Shown here: in pieces, positions 1 through 6,397 of the stretch
How the letters are laid out: the number at the start of each line of letters is the position of its first letter
Position numbering within the stretch: position 1 is the stretch's first letter
NCBI GenBank assembly: GCA_033721955.1
Contig: JAWVZY010000034.1
Span: 1 to 8,155 of the forward strand
Direction: 5' to 3'
DNA: 8,155 bases
From: JAWVZY01 sp033721955
GTDB taxonomy: Bacteria > Patescibacteriota > Minisyncoccia > Spechtbacterales > 2-12-FULL-38-22
Translations under genes and position numbers: made by a program
Notes under the pieces: generated by a model
The model's input: only the letters and a program-made list of their open reading frames with translations
The model's database searches: none
Told to the model about the DNA's origin: nothing

Positions 1-28
1 ATATATCTACTATAAAATTAGTAAAGTG

Positions 29-102
29 TCGGGGCACTCGGACTCGAACCGAGAATCTCCGCGTCCCAAACGCGGCGCCCTAAGCCATTAGGCCATGCCC
101 CG
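29..102 (-). tRNA. tRNA-Pro, anticodon UGG
   Basis: Read on the minus strand, the segment folds into a complete cloverleaf. The acceptor CGGGGCA pairs with TGCCCCG, followed by discriminator A. The D stem is GCCT/GGGC with the usual AA...GG loop, the anticodon stem is CCGCG/CGCGG around the loop TTTGGGA, the variable loop is 5 nt, and the T stem is CTCGG/CCGAG around TTCGAGT. The loop places TGG at positions 34-36, which reads proline CCN codons, mainly CCA. The C1-G72 pair with A73 agrees with bacterial tRNA-Pro identity. The 3' CCA is not encoded (the DNA continues CAC), so it must be added by tRNA nucleotidyltransferase. The gene appears to be its own transcription unit; no clear terminator is visible in the 28 bases left of it. 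Confidence 0.96.
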
Positions 103-113
103 ATAACAACATT

Positions 114-142
114 AGTATACAATATTTTTATTATTTAAGCAA
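114..142 (-). promoter_or_regulatory. Probable sigma70 promoter of tRNA-Pro
   Basis: On the minus strand there is a -35 TTGCTT (137-142), a 17-base AT-only-but-one spacer and a -10 TATACT (114-119, 5 of 6 matches to consensus). The predicted start near 107 leaves about five leader bases before the mature tRNA 5' end at 102. The -35 hexamer touches the end of the neighbouring terminator hairpin. The -35 match is weak; position and spacing are the main support. Confidence 0.6.
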
Positions 143-171
143 CAAAAAACCCCAATCAGGGGTTTTTTGTT
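141..171. terminator. Bidirectional intrinsic terminator after the HU gene
   Basis: A perfect 13-bp inverted repeat (141-153 against 159-171) has a CCCC/GGGG core, a 5-base loop and A-run/T-run flanks, so it gives a hairpin followed by a U-tract in either direction. It lies 19 bases downstream of the HU stop codon on the minus strand. It separates HU transcription from the tRNA-Pro promoter next to it. Confidence 0.92.
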
Positions 172-189
172 TTCATAGTAAAATAATTA

Positions 190-462
190 CTATTTAACGG
201 CCTCTTTTAGACCTTTTCCTGCCTTGAACTTTGGTACGTTCATGGCTGGAATTTGTAGCTCCTCGCCTGTCTGGGGATTACGCCCCTTGCGAGCAGCTCT
301 GTGTGATACAGAAAATGTTCCAAAACCTGTAAGAGTTACAGAATCACCGCCACTGAGCGCTGCTGTAACAGTGTCAGTAAAGGCGTCAAGAACATCACCG
401 GCGTCCTTCTTTGAAACACCGGCCTTGTCTGCCAATTTGCTTACTAAGTCGTCCTTTGTCAT
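190..462 (-). CDS. hup: HU family DNA-binding protein
   Basis: This 90-residue protein has the standard length of HU, the histone-like homodimer that bends and compacts nucleoid DNA. Residues 1-45 form the helical dimerisation half. GFGTFSV (46-52) leads into the beta-arm region with the bacterial HU/IHF signature: RAARKGRNPQTG at 55-66, including the Asn62-Pro63 tip that intercalates between base pairs. The C-terminus (PKFKAGKGLKEAVK) is typical of the family. HU rather than IHF is favoured because only a generic homodimer-like sequence is seen, though the family is hard to subdivide. The ATG at 460-462 fits the usual HU start. No Shine-Dalgarno sequence precedes it. It is monocistronic, with its own promoter (563-591) and terminator (141-171). 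Confidence 0.97.
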   Translation of the reverse strand: MTKDDLVSKLADKAGVSKKDAGDVLDAFTDTVTAALSGGDSVTLTGFGTFSVSHRAARKGRNPQTGEELQIPAMNVPKFKAGKGLKEAVK

Positions 463-480
463 AAAATAAAGTAAAGTTAT

Positions 481-499
481 GTATTACCTAGGTTAATAC
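481..499. repeat. Interrupted palindrome in the HU leader
   Basis: GTATTA (481-486) and TAATAC (494-499) flank the palindromic core CCTAGG with one extra base. In the HU mRNA this would lie about 18-36 nt upstream of the start codon. It could fold into a hairpin close to the ribosome entry site or act as a DNA-binding site for a dimeric protein. The dyad is real; a role is inference. Confidence 0.4.
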
Positions 500-528
500 G
501 ACCTTTATTGCTTTTAATGTGCTTATTT

Positions 529-543
529 GTGCGACTTGCGCAC
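529..543. repeat. Small GC-rich hairpin in the HU leader
   Basis: The 5-bp stem GTGCG/CGCAC with a 5-base loop lies in an otherwise AT-rich leader, about 13-27 nt downstream of the predicted transcription start. It could stabilise the 5' end of the HU mRNA. Its function is unknown. Confidence 0.35.
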
Positions 544-562
544 CTTTTCAAGCATTATCCAC

Positions 563-591
563 ATTATAGCGTTAAAATGCCTTAATATCAA
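563..591 (-). promoter_or_regulatory. Near-consensus sigma70 promoter of the HU gene
   Basis: On the minus strand there is a -35 TTGATA (586-591, 5 of 6), exactly 17 spacer bases, and a -10 TATAAT (563-568, 6 of 6). It is the best promoter match in the window. The predicted start near 556 gives a leader of about 94 nt before the HU ATG. An inverted repeat (577-596) covers the -35 element, so the promoter may be regulated. Confidence 0.8.
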
Positions 592-596
592 GGCAT
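577..596. repeat. Inverted repeat over the HU -35 box: possible operator or weak terminator
   Basis: ATGCCTT (577-583) and AAGGCAT (590-596) form 7-bp arms around a 6-base AT-rich centre. The repeat covers the HU -35 hexamer, so a dimeric repressor could bind here. It also lies just downstream of the ymdB stop on the same strand and is followed by TTTT in that direction, so it may serve as a weak terminator of the rny-ymdB mRNA. Sequence alone does not decide between the two. Confidence 0.45.
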
Positions 597-612
597 AATC
601 CCTTAATTAGCG

Positions 613-1449
613 CTATATTTCAACAATTTCCCGAATTTGAGTAATATTTTCAGCCAAACCATTTTTGGTTACCTCAATTAAGACAGCTCCTATCTCAACT
701 CTTGATCTTTCGCTAACATCTGTCTTTTGCGATATCTCTGTCACAAACTGCTCTACTATTTCTTCCTTACCTAGACCTATAACTGAATTAAATGGCCCTA
801 CCATCCCCACGTCACTCATATAAGCGGTGCCCTCCGGTAAAATCTGGCCATCAGAGGTGGGAACATGTGTATGTGTTCCTATAATTGCCGATACTCTGCC
901 ATCTAAATGAAAACCCATAGCACGTTTTTCTCCGGTAAATTCTGCATGAAAATCAACAAATATACCATCGATCTGCTCTCCTGTACTTTCTGAAGCACTT
1001 ATTGCAAACTCCTCAAGTATTTTATCTATTTCCTGAAAAGGGTTGCCAGCTTCAAGTTTTATGCTCGCTTTTTTATCTTTATCTACACGAATAACGTACC
1101 CTAAAAGATTTACAACGAGCAGGCGCCTAGCACCCTTTACCACAACTATACCTCCCCTGCCGGGACCCTCTAAATTTGCAGGACGTACAATGTTTAAATT
1201 AGAGCTCTCTAAAAGTTCTTTTGTTTCACGGCGATCCCATATATGATCTCCCAATGTGTAGGCATCAAATATATTGAGTGCCTCCATTTGCTCAACGGTA
1301 TTTTGTGTAATACCGCTACCGTGAGCTATATTTTCTATATTTGCTATAACAAAATCGGGCTTGTATTTATCTACAAGCCCGGGTGCGTATTTTTTTAAGG
1401 CCTCCCTCCCGGGACGACCAAAAACATCACCAAAAAACAAAACTTTCAT
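613..1449 (-). CDS. ymdB: YmdB-like metallophosphoesterase (TIGR00282 family)
   Basis: A predicted cytoplasmic calcineurin-like phosphoesterase of the family containing Bacillus subtilis YmdB, a cyclic-nucleotide phosphodiesterase affecting biofilm and motility decisions. The family motifs appear in order: FFGDVFGRPGR (metal-binding Asp), NIENIAHGSGIT (Glu-Asn), GDHIWD, VDFHAEFTGEK, GTHTHVPTSD (His-x-His) and TAYMSDVGMVGP. These supply every expected metal ligand except that the usual Asn of GNH is Asp. I chose the ATG at 1447-1449 (278 residues) because homologues begin MKxLFxGD; an upstream in-frame TTG at 1467 would overlap rny by 17 bases and add a six-residue extension not typical of the family. 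Only one base separates this ATG from the rny stop, so the gene is probably coupled to rny translation. The rny-ymdB pairing is also known in Firmicutes. No Shine-Dalgarno sequence is seen. Confidence 0.93.
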   Translation of the reverse strand: MKVLFFGDVFGRPGREALKKYAPGLVDKYKPDFVIANIENIAHGSGITQNTVEQMEALNIFDAYTLGDHIWDRRETKELLESSNLNIVRPANLEGPGRGGIVVVKGARRLLVVNLLGYVIRVDKDKKASIKLEAGNPFQEIDKILEEFAISASESTGEQIDGIFVDFHAEFTGEKRAMGFHLDGRVSAIIGTHTHVPTSDGQILPEGTAYMSDVGMVGPFNSVIGLGKEEIVEQFVTEISQKTDVSERSRVEIGAVLIEVTKNGLAENITQIREIVEI

Positions 1450-1450
1450 A

Positions 1451-2980
1451 TTAGCGTGCGTATTCAATTACCCTAGTTTCACGAATAAGTGTTACCTTTA
1501 TCTCTCCGGGATACTTAAGTTCATCTTGTATTCTCTTGGCAATATCACGAGCTAACTTCTTTGATGAAAAATCATCTATTTTATCGGGCGTGACAAATAC
1601 TCTCACCTCGCGTCCTGCCTGAATAGCATACGCCTTCTCTACCCCATCAAAAGACGAGGCGACATTTTCAAGCTCTGCAAGTCGCTGCAGGTAATTTTCA
1701 ACCGTATCCTTTCTTGCTCCCGGACGCGACGCTGAAATAGCATCCGCGGCCTGAACAATCCTGGATTCTAAGGTTTCATATGGATATTCTTCATGATGTG
1801 ATTTCATTGCATCTATCACTGCCTGTGATATACCATATTTTTCAAGAAGCTTTATGCCTATATCAACGTGAGAGCCCTCTACCTCGTGATCTACTGCTTT
1901 ACCTATGTCATGTAATAAACCTCCCTTTTTCGCTACAGATATATCGGCGCCAATCTCGCCAGCCAAAGCACCGGCAATATGACATACCTCAAGTGAGTGC
2001 ATCAACACATTTTGTCCATAACTGGTGCGAAAACGGAGACGACCCAGCAGCCACACAAGCTTTGTATCCATGCCTACAATTCCTGCATCATACACAGCGG
2101 CCTCTCCGGCTTCTTTTATTTTTTCATTTATTTCTTCTTTTGCCTTGAGTACTGCATCTTCAATTCTGGCAGGCTGTATCCTTCCATCAGCTATGAGCTT
2201 TTCAAGAGCAAGCTTAGCTATATGACGGCGAACAGCATCAAATCCGGAAATTATAATTGTTTCGGGAGTATCGTCCACTATAAGCTCAACACCCACAAGA
2301 CGTTCTAAGGTCTTAATATTGCGCCCTTCTTTACCAATTATACGGCCCTTTATATCATCGCTTGGCAGAGAAACCGCCGTTGTTGTAACCTCCTGCGTTT
2401 GGCTTGCCGCATAGCGCTGCATAGCTGATACTATCATCATTTTTGCTTTTTTATCTAATTCATCTTTCTGAAATTCTTCCAATTTTTTTATTCTGTCATA
2501 AATATCCTGCTTATGCTCTTCTTCAATTTTCTTAAAAAGCTTCTCTCTAGCCTCTTCAGAGCTCATATTAGCCACCTTTTCAAGTTCTTCTATATGTTTA
2601 TTTTTTAATTCACTTAAATCCTCACGCTCGGCTTCAAGCTCACGCGTGTTTTTTGCAAGTGTTTTATTTTTCTTTTTTATTTTAGAGTGTTTCTGTTCCA
2701 GATCCTCTTCTTTAGAGAGTAGACGCTTTTCAAGTTGTAATAAATAAGAATGTTTTTCTTTTTCTTCTTTTTTAGCATCCTCTATTATCTCATCAGCTGT
2801 TACCTTGGCCTTTTCAACTATTTTATCGGCCTCTTTCTTGGCTTCCGTAGTTAATTTCTTTAACTTGGCTTCCGCTGTGCCTTCTTGCTTTTTGGCTATT
2901 GCCTGTCTTGCCAAATATCCCACTACAAGACCTACAACCAAAGCAAAAAAGCTCATTATTATTAATGATATGCTTTCCAT
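1451..2980 (-). CDS. rny: Ribonuclease Y
   Basis: A membrane-anchored endoribonuclease that starts mRNA decay, full length at 509 residues (B. subtilis, about 520). Residues 4-24 form a single N-terminal membrane anchor. Residues 30-190 are a highly charged, Lys/Glu-rich coiled coil. A KH RNA-binding domain follows (about 205-270) with the GxxG loop in GRIIGKEGRN (212-221). The HD hydrolase domain spans about 320-420: MHSLEV (His328), LLHDIGKA (His357-Asp358), HHEE (395-398) and AADAISASRPGAR (Asp413). The C-terminus, RETRVIEYAR, is typical of the family. It is the first gene of a minus-strand pair with ymdB. It has a good promoter at 3065-3093 and a leader of about 78 nt containing a small hairpin. 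Identification is secure. Confidence 0.98.
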   Translation of the reverse strand: MESISLIIMSFFALVVGLVVGYLARQAIAKKQEGTAEAKLKKLTTEAKKEADKIVEKAKVTADEIIEDAKKEEKEKHSYLLQLEKRLLSKEEDLEQKHSKIKKKNKTLAKNTRELEAEREDLSELKNKHIEELEKVANMSSEEAREKLFKKIEEEHKQDIYDRIKKLEEFQKDELDKKAKMMIVSAMQRYAASQTQEVTTTAVSLPSDDIKGRIIGKEGRNIKTLERLVGVELIVDDTPETIIISGFDAVRRHIAKLALEKLIADGRIQPARIEDAVLKAKEEINEKIKEAGEAAVYDAGIVGMDTKLVWLLGRLRFRTSYGQNVLMHSLEVCHIAGALAGEIGADISVAKKGGLLHDIGKAVDHEVEGSHVDIGIKLLEKYGISQAVIDAMKSHHEEYPYETLESRIVQAADAISASRPGARKDTVENYLQRLAELENVASSFDGVEKAYAIQAGREVRVFVTPDKIDDFSSKKLARDIAKRIQDELKYPGEIKVTLIRETRVIEYAR

Positions 2981-3019
2981 GGTTTTTTATTAAATTATTT
3001 TGTAAAATTTGCATACAGA

Positions 3020-3035
3020 GGGCAACTTTATGCCC
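3020..3035. repeat. Small hairpin in the rny leader
   Basis: GGGCA (3020-3024) and TGCCC (3031-3035) form a 5-bp, GC-rich stem with a 6-base loop within the rny 5' leader. In B. subtilis and E. coli, 5' structures of RNase mRNAs can affect their own decay; whether this one does is speculation. Confidence 0.35.
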
Positions 3036-3064
3036 GACAGTTAATTGACTCTTTATACTTAAAA

Positions 3065-3093
3065 ATAATATCAAAAATAAGGCACTTTGTAAA
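3065..3093 (-). promoter_or_regulatory. Probable sigma70 promoter of rny-ymdB
   Basis: On the minus strand there is a -35 TTTACA (3088-3093, 5 of 6), a 17-base spacer and a -10 TATTAT (3065-3070, 5 of 6). The predicted start is near 3058, about 78 nt before the rny ATG. It lies in the 166-bp divergent gap shared with gpmI. Confidence 0.65.
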
Positions 3094-3130
3094 GAAAGGC
3101 GCCTAAGTACGATTTTTAGCAACGCTAATA

Positions 3131-3139
3131 TGTTATCAT
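3131..3139 (+). promoter_or_regulatory. Possible extended -10 promoter of gpmI giving a leaderless mRNA
   Basis: TGTTATCAT is an extended -10 element (TGn plus TATCAT, 5 of 6). A start about 7 bases downstream falls at 3146-3147, which is the gpmI ATG itself. No good -35 is present (only T-rich sequence near 3111-3118) and no Shine-Dalgarno sequence precedes the ATG. Both facts fit a leaderless transcript. The weaker alternative is TTGACT at 3045-3050, which lacks a well-spaced -10. Confidence 0.35.
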
Positions 3140-3146
3140 TAATTAT

Positions 3147-4694
3147 ATGGCTAAAAAAGTTATACTTCTTATTTTAGACGGCTGGGGAGTGGCAGCGCCC
3201 TCTCGCGGCAACGCTATCTATAAGGCAAACACTCCTACAATAGATACTATAGAAAAATCCTACTTTATGTCCAGCTTACAGGCATCAGGCATTGGCGTAG
3301 GGCTCTCTTGGGGTCAAGAAGGCAATAGCGAAGTGGGACATATGAATCTTGGCGCGGGAAGAATTATATTTCAATATCTTCCTCGTATAGTTGAGTCCAT
3401 ACGTAATGGAGCTTTTTTCAAAAATAAGGCACTTAAAGGTGCTGTAGATTTCGTAAAGCGCAATAACTCTACACTTCATCTTATGGGGCTTATTTCAACC
3501 GGAAGCGTGCATAGTTATATAGACCATTTATACGCCCTATTAGATATGGCTGAACAAAATAACATTGAAAGAGTAGTGATACATGCGTTTACAGACGGAA
3601 AAGACGGAGGACCCAAAGAAGGTGCTAATTTTATTAAGCACCTGCAAATGCGGCTTAATAAAAGAAATGCAGGCAAAATAGGAACTGTGGTAGGCAGGGC
3701 ATATGCAATGGACAGAAATAATAGCTGGGAACTCACTGAAAAAGCGTATAACTTGCTTACAAAAGGAGTAGGCAAACAAATAAGCGACCCTGCTCAATAT
3801 ATAGAAAACTCCTACAATAACGGCAAAACGGACTTGGATATAGAACCTGCAGTTGTAACGGAAGGGGGTAAGCCGGTAGGCCTGGTACAAGAGGGGGATG
3901 CTTTGGTGTTTTTTAATTTTCGCGAAGACAGTGCCCGGCAGTTAACACGCGCATTTGTACTACCCAATGCTCGGTTTGATCATTTTGAGCGTGAAAAGAT
4001 CGCCAATCTCTATTTTGTAGGAATGACCATGTATGAAGAGGGTCTTCCTATTGAAGTGGCTTTTCCCCCTCCAAAAATAAACATGCCTATGACTGAGGTA
4101 ATATCAAAAGCCGGACTCAAACAATTACACATAGCAGAAACAGAAAAATATGCCCATGTAACTTATTTTTTCAACGGAGAGATAGAGGAACCCTTTGAGG
4201 GCGAAGAGAGAATGCTTATACCCTCCATGGGAACGCCTCATTATGAAAAAGCACCTGAAATGCAAGCTTACAATATAACCCAAAAAGTGCTAGAAAACAT
4301 AGAAAATTATGATTTTTTCCTTATAAATTTTGCTAATGCCGATCTTCTAGCTCATTCTGGCAATTTTAATGCCACGGTAAAAGGAATAGAGGCAATGGAT
4401 GCAAATATATCATCATTAGTTGAAATAGCAAAAAAATACAATATCTCCCTTGTTATAACTGCAGACCATGGAAATGCAGAAGAGATGATGAATTTAAAAA
4501 CAGGAGAAACAATAACAAAGCACTCAATAAATCCTGTTCCTTTCTATATTGTTGATGAGGCCTTTCAAACCTTAAACGCGGATAATTTATACACGCAGGC
4601 ACCAAAAGGTGTATTAGCCGATGTATCTCCTACGATTCTTAAGATTATGGGGGTAGATATACCTGATATAATGACAGGCCAACCCCTAATATAA
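3147..4694 (+). CDS. gpmI: 2,3-bisphosphoglycerate-independent phosphoglycerate mutase
   Basis: Interconverts 3- and 2-phosphoglycerate in lower glycolysis using two metal ions and a phosphoserine intermediate. Its 515 residues match the family length (about 511). Motifs: LLILDGWG (metal Asp11); GNSEVGHMNLGAGR with the nucleophile Ser61; STGSVHSYIDH (His122); DGKDGGPK (150-157); GRAYAMDR (Arg184, Arg190); NFREDSARQ (257-265); Lys334; NADLLAHSGN (Asp399, His403); TADHGNAEEM (Asp440, His441); and TKHSINPVPF (His459). All metal ligands and the nucleophile are intact. Two substrate-binding Arg positions of the Bacillus enzyme look substituted (Lys152, Ser262), suggesting a divergent subclade. It is the only plus-strand gene here, divergent from rny and convergent with clpP, and it ends inside a bidirectional terminator. 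The ATG start places the DGWG motif at the expected distance. Confidence 0.98.
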   Translation: MAKKVILLILDGWGVAAPSRGNAIYKANTPTIDTIEKSYFMSSLQASGIGVGLSWGQEGNSEVGHMNLGAGRIIFQYLPRIVESIRNGAFFKNKALKGAVDFVKRNNSTLHLMGLISTGSVHSYIDHLYALLDMAEQNNIERVVIHAFTDGKDGGPKEGANFIKHLQMRLNKRNAGKIGTVVGRAYAMDRNNSWELTEKAYNLLTKGVGKQISDPAQYIENSYNNGKTDLDIEPAVVTEGGKPVGLVQEGDALVFFNFREDSARQLTRAFVLPNARFDHFEREKIANLYFVGMTMYEEGLPIEVAFPPPKINMPMTEVISKAGLKQLHIAETEKYAHVTYFFNGEIEEPFEGEERMLIPSMGTPHYEKAPEMQAYNITQKVLENIENYDFFLINFANADLLAHSGNFNATVKGIEAMDANISSLVEIAKKYNISLVITADHGNAEEMMNLKTGETITKHSINPVPFYIVDEAFQTLNADNLYTQAPKGVLADVSPTILKIMGVDIPDIMTGQPLI

Positions 4695-4719
4695 AAACCG
4701 CCCAAATGGGCGGTTTTTA
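4692..4719. terminator. Bidirectional terminator between convergent gpmI and clpP
   Basis: A perfect 12-bp stem (4692-4703 against 4708-4719) with a CCGCCC/GGGCGG core and a 4-base loop is flanked by A5 and T5 runs. It works as an intrinsic terminator in both directions. It overlaps the gpmI stop codon and lies 19 bases beyond the clpP stop, so one element can end both converging transcripts. Confidence 0.93.
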
Positions 4720-4738
4720 ACAAGCACTTTCTTGCTAC

Positions 4739-5326
4739 TTATTTCTTTTTAGGTTTTATTATATTGTCCACAAGCCCATACTTCTTTGCTTCCTCTGCTG
4801 TAAGATAAAAATCTCTATCTGTGTCCTTTTCAATCGTCTTTAAGTCCTGCCCTGTGTGGTCAGCTAAAATTTCGTTGAGGCGCTTTTTTGTGTTTAATAT
4901 GTGCTTAGCTGATATCTCTATTTCGCTTGCCTGACCCTGTGCACCTCCCATAACCTGATGTAGAAGCATTTCAGAATTAGGCAATGCACTGCGCTTTCCC
5001 TTTGAGCCAGCTGCAAGAAGCACCGCACCCATTGAAGCAGCCATTCCCACACAAATCGTAGCAATATCATTTTTTACATGTTGCATTGTGTCATAAACTG
5101 CCATTCCTGCAGTAACACTGCCTCCCGGACTATTAATATAGAGCTGTATATCTTTCGAAGGATCCTGGCTCTCTAAAAATAAAAGTTGGGCTATTACAAT
5201 ATTTGCCAAAGTATCGGTTACAGGACCGCCAAGAAATATAATATTCTCTTTAAGTAAGCGTGAATATATATCGTAAGCCCGCTCACCATATTGAGATTTT
5301 TCTATAACTGTAGGAATTAAATTCAT
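4739..5326 (-). CDS. clpP: ATP-dependent Clp protease proteolytic subunit ClpP
   Basis: Peptidase subunit of the Clp protease, which assembles as a tetradecamer and degrades proteins fed in by AAA+ unfoldases. Its 195 residues match the family. The Ser-His-Asp triad is complete: Ser98 in GMAASMGA, His123 in LLHQVMGG and Asp172 in DTDRDFY. The oxyanion region INSPGGSVTAGMA (65-76) and the heptamer-contact stretch GGAQGQASEIEI (127-138) are present. The usual Pro after His-Gln is Val. The N-terminus (IPTVIEKSQYGERAYDIYSRLL) is typical; a propeptide is short or absent. The ATG overlaps the tig stop in an ATGA arrangement, so translation is probably coupled to tig. No clpX or other Clp ATPase lies in this window. 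The gene ends its operon at the shared terminator 4692-4719. Confidence 0.98.
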   Translation of the reverse strand: MNLIPTVIEKSQYGERAYDIYSRLLKENIIFLGGPVTDTLANIVIAQLLFLESQDPSKDIQLYINSPGGSVTAGMAVYDTMQHVKNDIATICVGMAASMGAVLLAAGSKGKRSALPNSEMLLHQVMGGAQGQASEIEISAKHILNTKKRLNEILADHTGQDLKTIEKDTDRDFYLTAEEAKKYGLVDNIIKPKKK

Positions 5327-6378
5327 TTTTCTTCTTTTTTATTACCTTCTAAAAGTTCGAAAACCTTTTCATTTCTTATTATACCACTTATATAGCTCTT
5401 TAATCTATTTGGATCAATGTTCTTTTGGGCTTCCTCTATGCTGCCAAATTGCAAAAGATATTTATTTGCCTCTTTCTCTACCTCGTCGGGGTCTGCTTCA
5501 ATATTTTCCTCATCAGCTATCGCTCGTAACAAAATACCTGTTGCAACCCGCTCTTCTGCCTTCTCGCGCCATCCTTTTCTAACATCCTCTCTATTTGTTT
5601 TAGCCTGTTCAAAATACTGCTCCATTGTCATACCTGAACGCGATATTTGGTTGGCAAACTCTTCTTCCATCTTATCAAGCTCTTGGTCTACCAATAAATC
5701 GGGGATTTTTAGATCTTTGGTTTTTTCGCGCACATGCTCCAGTATAAGCAGGCGTACTCTTTCTTTTTCTTGTTTTTCTTTCTCTGCTTTTATCCCCTCT
5801 TTAATACTGCTCCTAAGCTCTTCCATATTTTTAAAGTCACCTAAGCTTTGGGCAAATTCATCATTAAATTCTATATCTTCCTCTTCTTTAACTTCACCGC
5901 CATCGTCGGCTTGCGTGCGCGATCTTTGTAGCCATTTTAAGCTGGCGTCAACCTCTTTTTCTTCAACCTCAACATCTTTCTGTTCTTTGCCTAATGTTTT
6001 TTGAGCAATTTGTTTATAGTCAGGGAGATCAAGCTCAGGCATTACAGGCACAGTTGCTGTAAATTCTAAATTACTACCGGGAACAAGTTTTGTAACATTT
6101 ATTTTAGGCATACCTATCGGCTCTATGTTCTTCTTATCCAATTCGTTCCAATAACTGTCTTGTATGGCGTCGTTAGCAGCCTCCTGCCATACCTTTTCTT
6201 TGCCCACTGAACTTTCCACGACTTCGCGTGGCACTTTACCATCACGGAAACCCTTTACTTTCATTTCCTTAGACAGGCGATTTGCCGCCTTATCTAAATA
6301 TTTGTCCATATCTTCATTCTCTAGTTCAAACTTAAGCTCTTTTTGTATATTGTCTATATCTTTTATTTTAACTTGCAT
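5323..6378 (-). CDS. tig: Trigger factor lacking the PPIase domain
   Basis: Ribosome-associated chaperone that shelters nascent chains at the exit tunnel. The N-terminal ribosome-binding domain (about 1-115) contains the signature KGFRDGKVPREVV (42-54). The linker around 134-153 (VEEKEVDASLKWLQRSR) is also recognisable. The sequence then goes through a short acidic linker (157-168) straight into the C-terminal chaperone arms: DIEFNDEFAQSLGDFKNMEELR (about 168-189), IPDLLVDQELDKM (225-237), and on to the end. The FKBP-like peptidyl-prolyl isomerase domain normally between them (about 85-90 residues) is absent, which explains 351 residues against 432 in E. coli. The reading frame is continuous, so this is a domain architecture and not a frameshift. 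It sits between the membrane gene (19-base gap) and clpP (4-base overlap). No Shine-Dalgarno sequence is seen. Confidence 0.95.
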   Translation of the reverse strand: MQVKIKDIDNIQKELKFELENEDMDKYLDKAANRLSKEMKVKGFRDGKVPREVVESSVGKEKVWQEAANDAIQDSYWNELDKKNIEPIGMPKINVTKLVPGSNLEFTATVPVMPELDLPDYKQIAQKTLGKEQKDVEVEEKEVDASLKWLQRSRTQADDGGEVKEEEDIEFNDEFAQSLGDFKNMEELRSSIKEGIKAEKEKQEKERVRLLILEHVREKTKDLKIPDLLVDQELDKMEEEFANQISRSGMTMEQYFEQAKTNREDVRKGWREKAEERVATGILLRAIADEENIEADPDEVEKEANKYLLQFGSIEEAQKNIDPNRLKSYISGIIRNEKVFELLEGNKKEEK

Positions 6379-6397
6379 AATTTTTTTATATTTAATA

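Noticed and set aside
8..23. AT-rich hairpin TACTA/TAGTA downstream of tRNA-Pro as a terminator
   Set aside because: A five-base AT-rich stem with no GC core or following U-run is too weak.
1450..1467. Upstream TTG start for ymdB, giving six extra residues and a 17-base overlap with rny
   Set aside because: Family members start MKxLFxGD, and the ATG at 1447-1449 gives exactly that with ideal spacing after the rny stop.
1780..2308. Open frames on the plus strand opposite rny
   Set aside because: They lie fully inside the RNase Y HD/KH coding region, show no family motifs, and have low-complexity His/Phe/Leu-rich sequence.
3045..3074. TTGACT-based promoter for gpmI
   Set aside because: The -35 is good, but the only -10 candidates are TAATAT at 15 bases or TATCAA at 18 bases, both poor; the extended -10 next to the ATG is preferred, though not proven.
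2823..3122. 99-codon minus-strand frame across the rny start and the divergent gap
   Set aside because: It overlaps the rny N-terminus in another frame, has no recognisable motif and would cover the rny promoter.
5860..5925. Frameshift or deletion scar explaining the missing trigger factor domain
   Set aside because: The reading frame is continuous, and the junction is a smooth acidic linker between intact domains; no remnant of FKBP sequence is visible in other frames.
5417..6004. 195-codon open frame on the plus strand opposite tig
   Set aside because: Ser/Phe-rich sequence of the kind produced by reading the complement of a Glu/Lys-rich gene; no domain is recognisable, and tig on the other strand is unmistakable.
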